A stretch of 64,000 bases of DNA from Dysgonomonadaceae bacterium PH5-43 (GCA_029916745.1 JARXWK010000010.1:23109-87108); one strand, 5' to 3'; shown: positions 8,547 to 17,507, counted from the first letter of the stretch. A program made the numbers and translations. The notes: generated from the letters alone by a model not told the origin.

Positions 8547-10991
8547 TTAAATAAATAAGCTCATATTAGATTTCTCGGCTCTTTCTAAATAAGAAGCTAC
8601 ACCTCCTAATTGAACATTGTCTAACAACTCTTCTTTTTTAACACCCATAACGTCCATCGACATATTGCAGGCTATCATTTCTACTCCCGAATCTACGGCT
8701 TGTTGTATAAGAGCTTCCAAACTATCAATGTTTTTCTTTTTCATAATCAGACGCATCATTTGACTACCCATACCTCCCATATTCATCTTAGAAAGAGATA
8801 GTTTGCGGCTGTTGGCAGGAAGCATCATACCAAACATTTTGCCGAAAAAGTCTTTCTTGACAGAAGGTTTTTCTCTTTTTTTAATTACATTTAATCCCCA
8901 GAAAGTAAAGAATAAACTAACTTTCTTTCCAGTAGCGGCAATTCCATTCGCGATAACGAAAGACGCTAAAGCTTTATCTAAATCGTCACTAAAAACAATA
9001 ATTGTTTTATCGTCTCCATTATGTGTTGCTGTCTTGTCTTTAGCTTTACATACTTTTTCTACAGTAACAGATATTATGCCAGCTTCTGTTTTTTGTTCTA
9101 CAAGTAGAGCACCAGTTATGTTGCACCAGCTTTCAGCATCTTTACTGAATGCTATATCTGTTGATTTTACTTCCAGACGCTCTCCTTCATTAAGTAAATC
9201 GAAATGTTTCTTAAGTTGAGTAATAGGACCAGGACAAGCTAATCCACAGGCATCTACCTTAATTGTTTTTGTATTGTTGTTATCTTGTTGTTTAGTATTT
9301 TGCATCTTGTTATTACTATTGAGTTTCTGATAGTTTGATTGTTCGCACGTAACATTAGAATAGGTCTTAAACCCACCAGAAAGGTTATGTATATTCTCGA
9401 ATCCTTTTTGTGCAAGTATTCTATAGGCTAAATAACCACGCAGTCCAATGGCGCAATATATAATTATTCGTTTGTTAGATGGTATTTCGTTTAATCTGTT
9501 TCGTAATTCATCTACAGGAATATTTACAGCTCCGTTTATGTGATTTAGATTGTATTCATACGCGGTGCGAACATCTAAAAGAAAGTCCTTTGCAGGGTCG
9601 ATTGTTGTAATGTCTCGCCAATGTAAAATTTTCATCTTTCCATTTATTATATTTTCAGCTACAAATCCAGCAATATTCACAGGGTCTTTGGCAGATGAAA
9701 ATGGGGGAGCGTAGGCTTGTTCTAATTCAGTTAGGTCGTAAATAGTGCCTTTGTTTTGTATAACTTGAGCCATCATCTCTATGCGTTTATCTACACCATC
9801 GTAACCAACAACTTGTGCTCCATATAATTGTCCGGTTTGAGGTGCGAAAACTATTTTAATAGAAAGAGGTAATGCACCAGGGTAATATCCAGCGTGTGAA
9901 GAACTATGAGTGTATGACGAAATATAGTTTACGTTCATTCTTTTTAGTACTTTACCTGTAATGCCAGCAGCTGCCACAGTTAAATCGAACACTTTAGCGA
10001 TAGATGTTCCGATAGTGCCTTTGTAAGTGTATTTGTTTCCTTCCGAAATGTTGTTGGCAACAATTCTGGCTTGTTTATTTGCCGGACCAGCTAATGGAAT
10101 AAGAGCAGGTGTGTTGGTTAGCGGATTGATAACCTCAACAGCATCGCCCACAGCATATATATTAGCATCTGACGTTTGCATATATTCATTTACCCAAATA
10201 CCACCAAGCGAACCAATTTTCAATCCCGCCGATTCGGCTAATTGTTTCTCAGGTCGAACGCCCACACTACAGATAACCATATCGGTTTCTATTTGTTTCC
10301 CTCCGTCGAGCAATACATTCAAATGGTTTCCATTGGGTTCAAATCCGGTAACTCTTTCTTTCAGCCAAAGGTTAATGTTTTTCTCTTTTAGATGTTGATG
10401 CACTATAGTAGCCATAGAAAAGTCGAGGGGAGCCATCACTTGGTCGCTCATCTCAACTATATTAACTTCCAACCCTGCTTCGTGTAAGTTTTCCGCCATT
10501 TCTAAACCTATAAACCCTGCACCCATAACCACTGCTCGTTTGGGTTTATGCTGCTCAATATAGTTTTTGATAGCATCTGTATCGGGTACGTTTCTCAATG
10601 TAAATATTTTAGGATTATCAATGCCTGGGATAGGGAGTTTCAGAGGTTCGGCTCCGGTTGACATAATTAGTTTGTCGTAAGATTCGGTATAGGTTTCTCC
10701 TGTTAGTAAGTTTTTTACATTTATGGTTTTGTTGTCGGGAGAAATAGATACAACTTCAGATTGTAACCTAATGTCGATGTTAAAGCGATTGATAAACCCA
10801 TCAGCCGTTTGCACAAACAGTCGGTCTCGCTCTGCAATTGTTCCTCCTATGTAATAAGGAAGTCCGCAATTGGCGTACGATACATACTCTCCACGTTCAA
10901 AGAGTATTATTTCTGCATTTTCGTCTATTCGACGAAGGCGAGCTGCTGCAGTTGCTCCTCCTGCTACGCCTCCAATAATTAATACTTTCAT
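8547..10991 (-). CDS. CoA-disulfide reductase-like protein fused to rhodanese, TusA and DsrE domains
   Basis: 814-residue four-domain protein. Residues 1 to about 440 are an FAD/NAD(P)-dependent disulfide reductase with GGVAGGATAAAR for FAD, the redox cysteine in YANCGLPYYIGG, and GAGFIGLEMAE for NAD(P). About 450-545 is a rhodanese with catalytic cysteine in YCAIGLRGY. About 575-650 is a TusA/SirA-like domain with CGLACPGPITQLKK. The C-terminal 150 residues are DsrE-like (IIVFSDDLDKALASF onward). Such proteins handle persulfides and low-molecular-weight disulfides. I start it at the ATG ending at 10991 (MKVLIIGG), since the longer frame adds 17 residues before the FAD motif. A MarR gene lies immediately upstream and is a likely local regulator. 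Confidence 0.92.
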   Translation of the reverse strand: MKVLIIGGVAGGATAAARLRRIDENAEIILFERGEYVSYANCGLPYYIGGTIAERDRLFVQTADGFINRFNIDIRLQSEVVSISPDNKTINVKNLLTGETYTESYDKLIMSTGAEPLKLPIPGIDNPKIFTLRNVPDTDAIKNYIEQHKPKRAVVMGAGFIGLEMAENLHEAGLEVNIVEMSDQVMAPLDFSMATIVHQHLKEKNINLWLKERVTGFEPNGNHLNVLLDGGKQIETDMVICSVGVRPEKQLAESAGLKIGSLGGIWVNEYMQTSDANIYAVGDAVEVINPLTNTPALIPLAGPANKQARIVANNISEGNKYTYKGTIGTSIAKVFDLTVAAAGITGKVLKRMNVNYISSYTHSSSHAGYYPGALPLSIKIVFAPQTGQLYGAQVVGYDGVDKRIEMMAQVIQNKGTIYDLTELEQAYAPPFSSAKDPVNIAGFVAENIINGKMKILHWRDITTIDPAKDFLLDVRTAYEYNLNHINGAVNIPVDELRNRLNEIPSNKRIIIYCAIGLRGYLAYRILAQKGFENIHNLSGGFKTYSNVTCEQSNYQKLNSNNKMQNTKQQDNNNTKTIKVDACGLACPGPITQLKKHFDLLNEGERLEVKSTDIAFSKDAESWCNITGALLVEQKTEAGIISVTVEKVCKAKDKTATHNGDDKTIIVFSDDLDKALASFVIANGIAATGKKVSLFFTFWGLNVIKKREKPSVKKDFFGKMFGMMLPANSRKLSLSKMNMGGMGSQMMRLIMKKKNIDSLEALIQQAVDSGVEMIACNMSMDVMGVKKEELLDNVQLGGVASYLERAEKSNMSLFI

Positions 10992-11051
10992 ATATAAACT
11001 GTATTTGATGTTAATAGTTTTCATTAGAAAATAATAAGGCAAAAAAAACGA

Positions 11052-11408
11052 TTACTCGTTTTTTATTAGTTTCGACAAAACATCGTCTAAGGGGATAGAC
11101 TGTTTCTTCATAACTTTTACTATTTTTTTGCCTTCTTCTGATAAAGAAAAGATCATTTTCCGCTTATCTTCTGTTCCTATTTCACGTATTATCCAAGCTC
11201 TTTCTTCTACCGATGTAATAATTTTGGATACACGAGAGTTAGAAAGACCTATAAATTCTGCTATTTCGAATGCCGAGTGTGGTTTCCCATCTTTCATACA
11301 GCACAAAAGCATAGCTTCGTTTATTGTCATATTAAACTTTTTGACAAACTCTTTCTCGAATGAATATAATGCTTTGTATATATCCTTTATCTGACAAATT
11401 AATTCCAT
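11052..11408 (-). CDS. MarR-family transcriptional regulator
   Basis: 118-residue winged-helix regulator. The helix-turn-helix spans about residues 45-75 (HSAFEIAEFIGLSNSRVSKIITSVEERAW), followed by the wing (IGTEDKRKMIFSLSEEGKKIV). It lies 60 bases upstream of the multidomain sulfur oxidoreductase on the same strand, which suggests a reductant- or persulfide-responsive switch of that operon. That role is inferred from position only. No thiol sensor pair is obvious in the DNA-binding part (cysteines at about 5, 35 and 36). Confidence 0.88.
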   Translation of the reverse strand: MELICQIKDIYKALYSFEKEFVKKFNMTINEAMLLCCMKDGKPHSAFEIAEFIGLSNSRVSKIITSVEERAWIIREIGTEDKRKMIFSLSEEGKKIVKVMKKQSIPLDDVLSKLIKNE

Positions 11409-11544
11409 TGGTTATATTTTCTAATATGAATTATTTTGCAAAGGAAATAATATTTTTTGAAATAAACAAATAGGATCATTAGTAAACTTTATCCGATTAG
11501 AATAAACAACCTCAAATACAGTACTTTATAAAGCACAAAAATAA

Positions 11545-12025
11545 AAGCTTCACTTAGGGTCTTCTCTCTTAGTAGAGACCCCTCTTCTCTCTTAGTAGAT
11601 AGGCGAGGTGTCTCTACTAAGAACGGCGGGGTGTCTTAAGTATTAAGGCGGGGCGGTTATACTAAGAGCGATATCGGGTCTCTACTAAGAGCGACGAGGT
11701 GTCTCTACTAAGAACGACAGGGGGTATCTAATAACAAGCAATTCGCCTTTCTACTAAGAGCGATTAGAGGGTTCTCCTAAGAGTGGTGGAGTGCTTCATA
11801 AGAGTGATATAGCTGTCCATTTGTCCACACGCTAAATTTTACGCTCTTCTTCGAGAGTTAAGTATTTACAGATAGTTGCCTATTGGGATAATTAGCTTAC
11901 ACTCTTGCCTTAGTTCTTAAACCAAGCAAAGGGTCGATAATGTCAAAATAATAGAATATAGAGAAGTCTTGTGAAAATAAGTAAGTATAGAAAATGTCGA
12001 GAATTGGGGTGAAATAGAAAAAAAG
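11545..12025 (+). repeat. 0.5-kb dispersed element with a 23-bp periodic array (copy A, 11 units)
   Basis: Noncoding element filling most of the 665-base gap between marR and the PepSY gene. Array cores start at 11568, 11591, 11614, 11637, 11659, 11682, 11705, 11728, 11751, 11774 and 11797, a 23-bp period with one 22-bp step. The core is CTACTAAG followed by a variable AGCGACGAGGTGTCT-like stretch; the first two cores are inverted (CTTAGTAG). After the array comes a conserved tail of about 205 bases (GTCCATTTGTCCAC through GAAATAGAAAAAAAG). The same organisation occurs at 28764-29267 (inverted) and 63049-63506. The 23-base unit shifts reading frame each time, so it is not protein-coding. The rest of the gap (11409-11544 and 12026-12073) shows nothing recognisable. 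Confidence 0.88.
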
Positions 12026-12073
12026 TTCTACTGGACAATAATAATTTTTATTGCAAAGTTATGTAAATAAAGT

Positions 12074-13579
12074 TTACGCTCGTTTCTTTCTTTTATATTT
12101 CTTTCGGTACACAATGTATCCTGATATAAGTAAAATAAGAATAAATAATCCAGAAAAGAAAGTGTAGGTGTCGCCAGATAAGCCTAAAGGATAGGCGTAT
12201 GCTCTTCCTGTGTGAATTTCGAGAGCAGCGTGATAAAGTGAAATACGTCCTTTGCCTATTTCTTCTGGCATAGGAGAAAAACTGTTTTGAGAATTGATGC
12301 CAGTAGCTCCTTTATTGTATTCGAATATTACTTGTTTTTCAAAATCATTACTATATCCACTTATTGGAGTTGAGGATACCGGTCGTCCTCGAGTTGTGCC
12401 AATTACTGGTTGTTTTGTATAAAGGTTAAATATAAAATCATATTGCCTATTCCAAGTGAATAGCCCACTAAATGAACCAACAAGCCATCCATTAGATGTA
12501 GGCTCTAAGACGGTTATACCCATAACGCTTACTGGAGGAGTAATAATAACTTTTTCAGGAGTGGCTTCAAAGTTACTTAAAGAATAAAATCCATCGGAAG
12601 TATAGAGTAGCCAATGTTGTTGTTGCGTGTCATAGCGTATTATTCGTAGTTTGTCTTGCCAAGGGTTGCTACTATTAAGTATGGTACATTTCGGATTGTT
12701 TATTTTATTCTTGATAATAGCAATTAGCAAAGGAGGACGAAGAAACATACCAGACAAAGTAATTAATAAAAAGAATAGGATAAAAAACACTCCGATTTTG
12801 TTATGCCACTTGATAGAGCTTTTCATTGTCTTTATTGCCGAATGAGCAGATAGTTCTTGTTTCTTTCTTCGTTTAACAACTCTTGGTAAAAAAGAATAAA
12901 GAATGCCAGTAACTGAAATTATTATTAGCAAAACACCTAATAAATCAACAAATAATTGTCCGCCTATGCCGAATAGTTTACCACTATGAAGTAACCAAAA
13001 AGTACGGAACAGGCTTGTTTTTGCCTCGTAATCGGTGGGCTTTAATAACTCTGTTTTATGAAAATCAGAAAAAGGAGCAACCGAATAGTGTAAGTGAGAT
13101 CGAGTTATAATAGCTAATGTATCATTGTGATATGTTATATCGCTTATTCGTTCGTTTATTTTTGCACGTTTTGTTATCTTTTCCCAGTTATTGTTTGCAC
13201 TTAAAGAGTAAAGATTAAAGGTTGTTATAGCATAGGTATTGTTATTGTTAGTTCTGATAATACGGTTTGTAATTTGGTTGTCGGCTCCTTTGTCTATCCC
13301 GTTGGTAAAAGACGAGAAATTACTACGAAGCGAATCGGTTAACCAAATGCCACTTCCTCCATATAATAAGATAGAATCTGGAGATATTTTTAATGTTCCT
13401 TTTACTGAAGCATTGTTCCAATTGTTGTAATGAAAGTTTTTCGGGAGTAACTTACGTGAAAGATCAATTTTAGAGACTGTTTTACGGTGGTTGAGAATAA
13501 TTCCCGATATGGAAAACATTATTAAGAAAAAGGCAAGCAACAATCCAGCCCATTTATGGTATTTGCGAAAAAACTTCAT
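12074..13579 (-). CDS. PepSY-associated transmembrane protein (iron-regulated membrane protein family)
   Basis: 501-residue inner-membrane protein. An N-terminal helix (WAGLLLAFFLIMFSISGIIL, residues 10-29) is followed by a large extracytoplasmic region, two central helices (about 210-230 and 260-280, around WHNKIGVFFILFFLL), a second periplasmic region and a C-terminal helix with a basic tail (KKYKRKKRA). This is the layout of the PepSY_TM/PiuB-like family, often linked to iron or siderophore uptake, with ferric reduction proposed for some members. It is divergent from the HcpR-like gene. A TATCTTTG on the minus strand at 13599-13606 could be its -7 box. Confidence 0.82.
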   Translation of the reverse strand: MKFFRKYHKWAGLLLAFFLIMFSISGIILNHRKTVSKIDLSRKLLPKNFHYNNWNNASVKGTLKISPDSILLYGGSGIWLTDSLRSNFSSFTNGIDKGADNQITNRIIRTNNNNTYAITTFNLYSLSANNNWEKITKRAKINERISDITYHNDTLAIITRSHLHYSVAPFSDFHKTELLKPTDYEAKTSLFRTFWLLHSGKLFGIGGQLFVDLLGVLLIIISVTGILYSFLPRVVKRRKKQELSAHSAIKTMKSSIKWHNKIGVFFILFFLLITLSGMFLRPPLLIAIIKNKINNPKCTILNSSNPWQDKLRIIRYDTQQQHWLLYTSDGFYSLSNFEATPEKVIITPPVSVMGITVLEPTSNGWLVGSFSGLFTWNRQYDFIFNLYTKQPVIGTTRGRPVSSTPISGYSNDFEKQVIFEYNKGATGINSQNSFSPMPEEIGKGRISLYHAALEIHTGRAYAYPLGLSGDTYTFFSGLFILILLISGYIVYRKKYKRKKRA

Positions 13580-13667
13580 ACGTTAAATATTTTAACGACA
13601 AAGATAATTCTTAATTCTAAATTATAGTAGTCTGGAATTTTTTCATAAAATACATATTGATAAAACC

Positions 13668-13681
13668 GTAACGCTTGTTAC
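13668..13681. promoter_or_regulatory. predicted HcpR operator upstream of its own gene
   Basis: Perfect palindrome GTAAC-GCTT-GTTAC. Its centre lies about 42 bases upstream of the start predicted from the -7 box at 13703-13710, the class II activator position. The same half-sites and spacer length occur before hcp at 16655-16668. It is also within the divergent PepSY promoter region. Confidence 0.75.
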
Positions 13682-13702
13682 AGTTATGAAGTTTATTATA
13701 TA

Positions 13703-13710
13703 TAACTTTG
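13703..13710 (+). promoter_or_regulatory. -7 box (TAACTTTG) of the HcpR-like gene
   Basis: Exact TAnnTTTG match lying inside an otherwise possible N-terminal extension from an ATG at 13686. This argues that translation begins at 13725, leaving a very short leader. Confidence 0.6.
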
Positions 13711-13724
13711 CAAAAAAAGAACTT

Positions 13725-14384
13725 ATGAACGCTAACTTACTCTTTTTTTGCACAATGTGTCGAGATAAATCGCCAAAAGAAATTGAGGAAATAAGCTGCG
13801 AAATCGATCATAATGTAAAGTATTATAAGCGTGGAGATATAATAGCTTCGCAAGGCGACCGTATTTCTCATCTATATATATTGACTAAAGGGCAGGTTAA
13901 GACCGAGATTGTATCTAAATCTGGGCTTACCGTTTCTGTTGAAGAGATTAAGGCACCTTATCCCTTAGCTGCAGCATTTATATTTGCAGATAACAATCGT
14001 TTCCCTGTTGAGGTTACGGCAATGGAAGATAGTGAAGTTATACTGATTAGTAAATCTGTTATCGAAAAACAGATGGCTCTTTGTCCTGGCTTTTTGAGAG
14101 GGTTTATGGCTTTTACGGCTAATCGTGTACAGTTTCTATCGGAAAGGCTAAAAATATTTTCTCAAAAAAGTATAAAGGCGAAGATTGCGTACTATATTCT
14201 ACAACACGATAAAAATGGAACCTTTGAGTTGGGTAGGAGTATAGCATCGCTGTCTGAATATTTTGGGGTAGAACGTCCATCTCTTTCAAGAGCTATTTCT
14301 GAAATGGCGCGTGATGGTATAATCGAATTTAAGGCAGGGAAAGGCAAAATATTAAAATATAATGATCTGAAAGAATTATTATGA
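13725..14384 (+). CDS. Crp/Fnr-family regulator, HcpR-like
   Basis: 219 residues from the chosen start. The N-terminal cyclic-nucleotide-binding-like beta-roll (about 20-110, YYKRGDIIASQGDRISHLYIL) is followed by a long dimer helix and a C-terminal winged helix whose recognition segment is EYFGVERPSLSRAISEM. The effector domain lacks an FNR-type cysteine cluster. HcpR proteins are known to activate hcp in response to NO, probably through haem. The adjacent Hcp gene and shared operators support that here. The start at 13725 is preferred because a promoter box overlaps the longer frame. The NimA-like gene overlaps its stop by four bases. Confidence 0.85.
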   Translation: MNANLLFFCTMCRDKSPKEIEEISCEIDHNVKYYKRGDIIASQGDRISHLYILTKGQVKTEIVSKSGLTVSVEEIKAPYPLAAAFIFADNNRFPVEVTAMEDSEVILISKSVIEKQMALCPGFLRGFMAFTANRVQFLSERLKIFSQKSIKAKIAYYILQHDKNGTFELGRSIASLSEYFGVERPSLSRAISEMARDGIIEFKAGKGKILKYNDLKELL

Positions 14385-14890
14385 TGAAAAGTAATGTTAG
14401 GTTTAATAACGACTCTGTTCGCCGACGCGAACGTTTATTGGAAGAAAAAGAAGCAATAAACTTATTACGCATAGGAGAGTATGGTGTGCTTTCTATGGTT
14501 GAAAATATTGAAGGAGAAATAGGAGGTTATGGTATTCCTCTTAACTACGTTTGGGACGGTAATAATTCCATCTATTTTCATTGTGCACCCGAAGGATATA
14601 AATTAAATTGTTTGAGAGAAAATTCGATGGTGTCATTCTGTGTAGTGGGGCATACAAAGGTTATATCAAATAAGTTCACTACTGCATACGAAAGCATTAT
14701 AGTTAGAGGCTCGATATGTATGAACCTAACAGAAGAAGAATGTCGACAGGCTTTAATATTAGTGTTAGATAAATATTCGCCTGCCGACAAAGAAATAGGA
14801 TTAAAGTATATCGAAAAATCTTTTCACCGAACAAATATAATACGACTTGATATTAAAGAGATGTCGGGAAAAACGAAAAGAATAAATTAA
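14381..14890 (+). CDS. NimA-like pyridoxamine 5'-phosphate oxidase-family flavoprotein
   Basis: 169-residue split-barrel flavin protein. It starts with the family pattern RRRERLLEEKEAINLLR and continues with GEYGVLSMV, YGIPLNYVWDG and YFHCAPEGYKLNCLRENSMVSFCVVG. Members of this group include the nitroimidazole reductases NimA-J, which inactivate metronidazole-type drugs, but many relatives have other undefined flavin reductions, so resistance must not be assumed. It is translationally coupled to the HcpR-like regulator, placing it in a nitrosative or nitro-compound stress operon, and is convergent with hcp. Confidence 0.85.
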   Translation: MMKSNVRFNNDSVRRRERLLEEKEAINLLRIGEYGVLSMVENIEGEIGGYGIPLNYVWDGNNSIYFHCAPEGYKLNCLRENSMVSFCVVGHTKVISNKFTTAYESIIVRGSICMNLTEEECRQALILVLDKYSPADKEIGLKYIEKSFHRTNIIRLDIKEMSGKTKRIN

Positions 14891-14900
14891 TAAGTTGCTT

Positions 14901-16538
14901 TTATCCTAAAAACATTTTCATATCTTCATCGGGAGTTGTGATGCCTCCAATGCCGAATGTGTCTATTAGTACTTTGGCTACATTTTGAGAAAGGAATGCC
15001 GGTAATGTTGGTCCTAAGTGGATATTCTTAACTCCTAAAGAAAGTAGAGCCAGAAGCACTATTACTGCTTTTTGTTCATACCACGCGATATTATAAGCTA
15101 TTGGCAATTCGTTTATGTCATTTAGTTCAAAAACTTCTTTGAGTTTTAATGCTATTAGTGCAAGCGAATAGCTATCGTTACATTGACCGGCATCTAAAAC
15201 TCGAGGAATACCGCCTATATCGCCTAACGGTAATTTGTTGTAGCGATATTTGGCACAGCCAGCGGTAAGGATAACAGTATCTTTAGGTAGTTTTTCTGCA
15301 AATTCGGTATAGTAGCTGCGGTTTTTCATACGACCGTCGCAACCTGCCATAACAAAAAACTTGCGTATAGCACCCGATTTTACGGCATCTACCACCTTGT
15401 CTGCCAATGCAAATACTTGTGCGTGAGCAAAGCCTCCGATTATTTCTCCTGTTTCGATTTCGGTAGGAGCTTTACACTGTTTGGCGTGTTCGATTAGTTT
15501 AGAAAAATCTTTAGCTTTACCTTCCTTGCGGTCTGCAATATGAGGAAATCCAGTAAATCCTGCTGCTCCAGTAGTGTAAACGCGGTCGGCGTAAGTAGAA
15601 ATAGAGCGAGGAGGTACAATACAATTGGTTGTAAACAATATAACCCCATTGAATGATTCAAAATCTTCATTCTGACGCCACCAAGCACTACCATAGTTGC
15701 CTGCAAAGTGTTTGTATTTCTTAAATGCAGGATAGTAATGAGCAGGAAGCATCTCGCTGTGAGTGTAAACATCAATGCCCGTACCTTCGGTTTGTTCAAG
15801 TAGATCTTGCATATCACGCAAGTCGTGTCCTGATATTAGTATGGCAGGATTATTACGCACACCAATATTTACTTTAGTTATTTCAGGATTTCCATAAGTT
15901 GATGTATTTGCTTTGTCGAGTAGAGCCATTGTTTTTACACCATATTCACCGCATTTAATAACCAGAGCCGTTAATTCGTCGGCAGAAAGATTTTGCGTAG
16001 TAGCAACTAAGGCTTCTTGCATAAAGGCTTGTATAGTATCATCGTCGAAACCAAGATTGACAGCGTGCTCGGCGTATGCTGCCATTCCTTTTAAACCGTA
16101 TGTAAGTAGTTCTCTAAGCGAGCGAATATCTTCATTTTCCGTTTTAAGCACTCCCACTGTAGTGGCTTTTGCTTCCATCTCTTCCAGAGTATTTCCTTTC
16201 CAGGTCATACAATCACAATCGATAGTTATGTTTCCTGCTTCCGCTGCAAGTTTATCTCGCAAAACTATAGCTTCTTTAATACGGGTTACAAAACGAGCTT
16301 TGTCGAAGTTAGCATTAGTGATAGTCATAAAAAGCGACTCCATCACAAAATGATTGGTTTGGGCAGATACTTCAACGCCTTTTTTACGCATCTCGACAGT
16401 GTAACGAGAAATCCCTTTAAGCAAAAAGATTAATAAATCTTGTAGGTTAGCCACATCGGAAGTTTTTCCGCAGACACCTTTTACAGTACACCCTTTGTTT
16501 TGTACTGTTTCCTGACATTGATAACAAAACATACTCAT
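14901..16538 (-). CDS. hcp: hybrid cluster protein (hydroxylamine reductase / NO reductase)
   Basis: 545-residue anaerobic iron-sulfur enzyme that reduces hydroxylamine and, physiologically, nitric oxide. N-terminal cysteines at residues 5, 8, 17 and 23 (C-x2-C-x8-C-x5-C) ligate the cubane. Hybrid-cluster ligands appear as [47 protein letters not shown] and AGQCNDSYS. Full length for the class. Transcription runs toward the NimA-like gene. An operator and -7 box lie about 90-130 bases upstream, consistent with activation by the HcpR-like regulator encoded 0.5 kb away. The electron donor Hcr is not encoded in the window. Confidence 0.97.
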   Translation of the reverse strand: MSMFCYQCQETVQNKGCTVKGVCGKTSDVANLQDLLIFLLKGISRYTVEMRKKGVEVSAQTNHFVMESLFMTITNANFDKARFVTRIKEAIVLRDKLAAEAGNITIDCDCMTWKGNTLEEMEAKATTVGVLKTENEDIRSLRELLTYGLKGMAAYAEHAVNLGFDDDTIQAFMQEALVATTQNLSADELTALVIKCGEYGVKTMALLDKANTSTYGNPEITKVNIGVRNNPAILISGHDLRDMQDLLEQTEGTGIDVYTHSEMLPAHYYPAFKKYKHFAGNYGSAWWRQNEDFESFNGVILFTTNCIVPPRSISTYADRVYTTGAAGFTGFPHIADRKEGKAKDFSKLIEHAKQCKAPTEIETGEIIGGFAHAQVFALADKVVDAVKSGAIRKFFVMAGCDGRMKNRSYYTEFAEKLPKDTVILTAGCAKYRYNKLPLGDIGGIPRVLDAGQCNDSYSLALIALKLKEVFELNDINELPIAYNIAWYEQKAVIVLLALLSLGVKNIHLGPTLPAFLSQNVAKVLIDTFGIGGITTPDEDMKMFLG

Positions 16539-16624
16539 TGTTCTTTGTTTTTATTGTTTATACTAAATTCTTTATTGTTCTACTCCTTCTATGTATAACA
16601 ACCACTTTATATTGGTTTTGTTTG

Positions 16625-16632
16625 CAAAAGTA
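16625..16632 (-). promoter_or_regulatory. -7 box (TACTTTTG) of hcp
   Basis: Minus-strand TAnnTTTG match. The predicted operator at 16655-16668 lies 22 bases upstream, almost the same geometry as at the HcpR-like gene (21 bases). Confidence 0.6.
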
Positions 16633-16654
16633 CAATTGAGTTAACTCGCAATCT

Positions 16655-16668
16655 GTAACATTGGTTAC
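16655..16668. promoter_or_regulatory. predicted HcpR operator upstream of hcp
   Basis: Perfect GTAAC-ATTG-GTTAC palindrome, identical in both half-sites to 13668-13681. It is centred about 43 bases upstream of the predicted hcp transcription start. A weaker GTAAT-TT-GTTAC follows at about 16675-16686. Confidence 0.75.
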
Positions 16669-16710
16669 GGGTGTGTAATTTGTTACGCAACTTTTGTCCT
16701 TACGTCACAA

Positions 16711-16799
16711 AAAAAAGACACTGTGTTTTTTTAATAACTCAGTGTCTTTTTTAGAAACCACAGTCAGTTTTCTTAGAATCAGACTGTGTTTTTTTTCTA
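16711..16799. terminator. two adjacent terminator-like hairpins between ribE and hcp
   Basis: Hairpin one pairs AAAAAAGACACTG (16711-16723) with CAGTGTCTTTTTT (16740-16752). Hairpin two pairs CACAGTC (16759-16765) with GACTGTG (16782-16788) and is flanked by a T run. Both lie just past the ribE stop, between it and the hcp promoter, and would insulate the two. Hairpin one resembles the terminator at 8494-8534. Confidence 0.75.
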
Positions 16800-16804
16800 C
16801 AAAC

Positions 16805-17404
16805 TTATATAGAATTTATCTTACTAATATATTTACCTATAATATCAAATTCAAGATTAACTACCGAGTCTGCTTTTATTTGATGAAAGTTTGTAAACTC
16901 ATAAGTATAAGGTATTATAGCAACCTGAAAGCTATTGTTTTTAGAATTAACTACTGTAAGACTAACTCCGTTTACACAAACAGAGCCCTTTTCTACAGTC
17001 ATATAGCCTTGTTTTGCCATCTCTTTATTAAAATCGTACTCGAACGAGAAGTACCAACTACCGTCGTTTTCTTCAACTTTGGTGCAGGTTGCAGTTTGGT
17101 CTACGTGTCCTTGAACTATATGTCCATCTAAGCGACCGTTAATCATCATACTTCTTTCTAAGTTTACTTTGTCGCCCACTTTTAATAATCCAAGGTTCGA
17201 CTTATCGAGAGTTTCTTTTATTGCCGTTACTGTATATGTATCGTCTGTTATGTTAACTACTGTAAGGCATACACCATTGTGCGAAACACTTTGGTCTATC
17301 TTTAATTCGTTTACAAACGAGCAGGTCATTGTTAAGTGTAGATTGCCTTGCTCTTCTTTACGACCAACAACAATGGCCGCCTCTTCAACTATTCCTGAAA
17401 ACAT
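16805..17404 (-). CDS. ribE: riboflavin synthase alpha chain
   Basis: 199-residue enzyme converting two 6,7-dimethyl-8-ribityllumazines into riboflavin plus a pyrimidine product. The internal duplication typical of the enzyme is visible: residues 1-95 start MFSGIVEEAA with SVSHNGVCLTV, and residues 96-195 contain HIVQGHVDQTA and GSVCVNGVSLTVV. It stands alone rather than in a rib operon and no FMN riboswitch is visible upstream. A minus-strand TATCTTTG at 17431-17438 may be its -7 element. Confidence 0.96.
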   Translation of the reverse strand: MFSGIVEEAAIVVGRKEEQGNLHLTMTCSFVNELKIDQSVSHNGVCLTVVNITDDTYTVTAIKETLDKSNLGLLKVGDKVNLERSMMINGRLDGHIVQGHVDQTATCTKVEENDGSWYFSFEYDFNKEMAKQGYMTVEKGSVCVNGVSLTVVNSKNNSFQVAIIPYTYEFTNFHQIKADSVVNLEFDIIGKYISKINSI

Positions 17405-17507
17405 ATTCTTTGTATTTTATAAATGAAAGCCAAAGATACGGATTTTAACTGCAATAATTAAACTATTTTACCTAATTTCGCATTCTGTTAGTGATATTAA
17501 TATTTGT

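Noticed and set aside
11568..11819. CRISPR array in the 0.5-kb element
   Set aside because: The 23-bp units are contiguous with a short conserved core and no spacer-repeat alternation or unique spacers, and no cas genes are in the window.
14381..14890. Definite nitroimidazole resistance (nim) gene
   Set aside because: Family membership is clear, but many relatives do not confer resistance, so only NimA-like is claimed.
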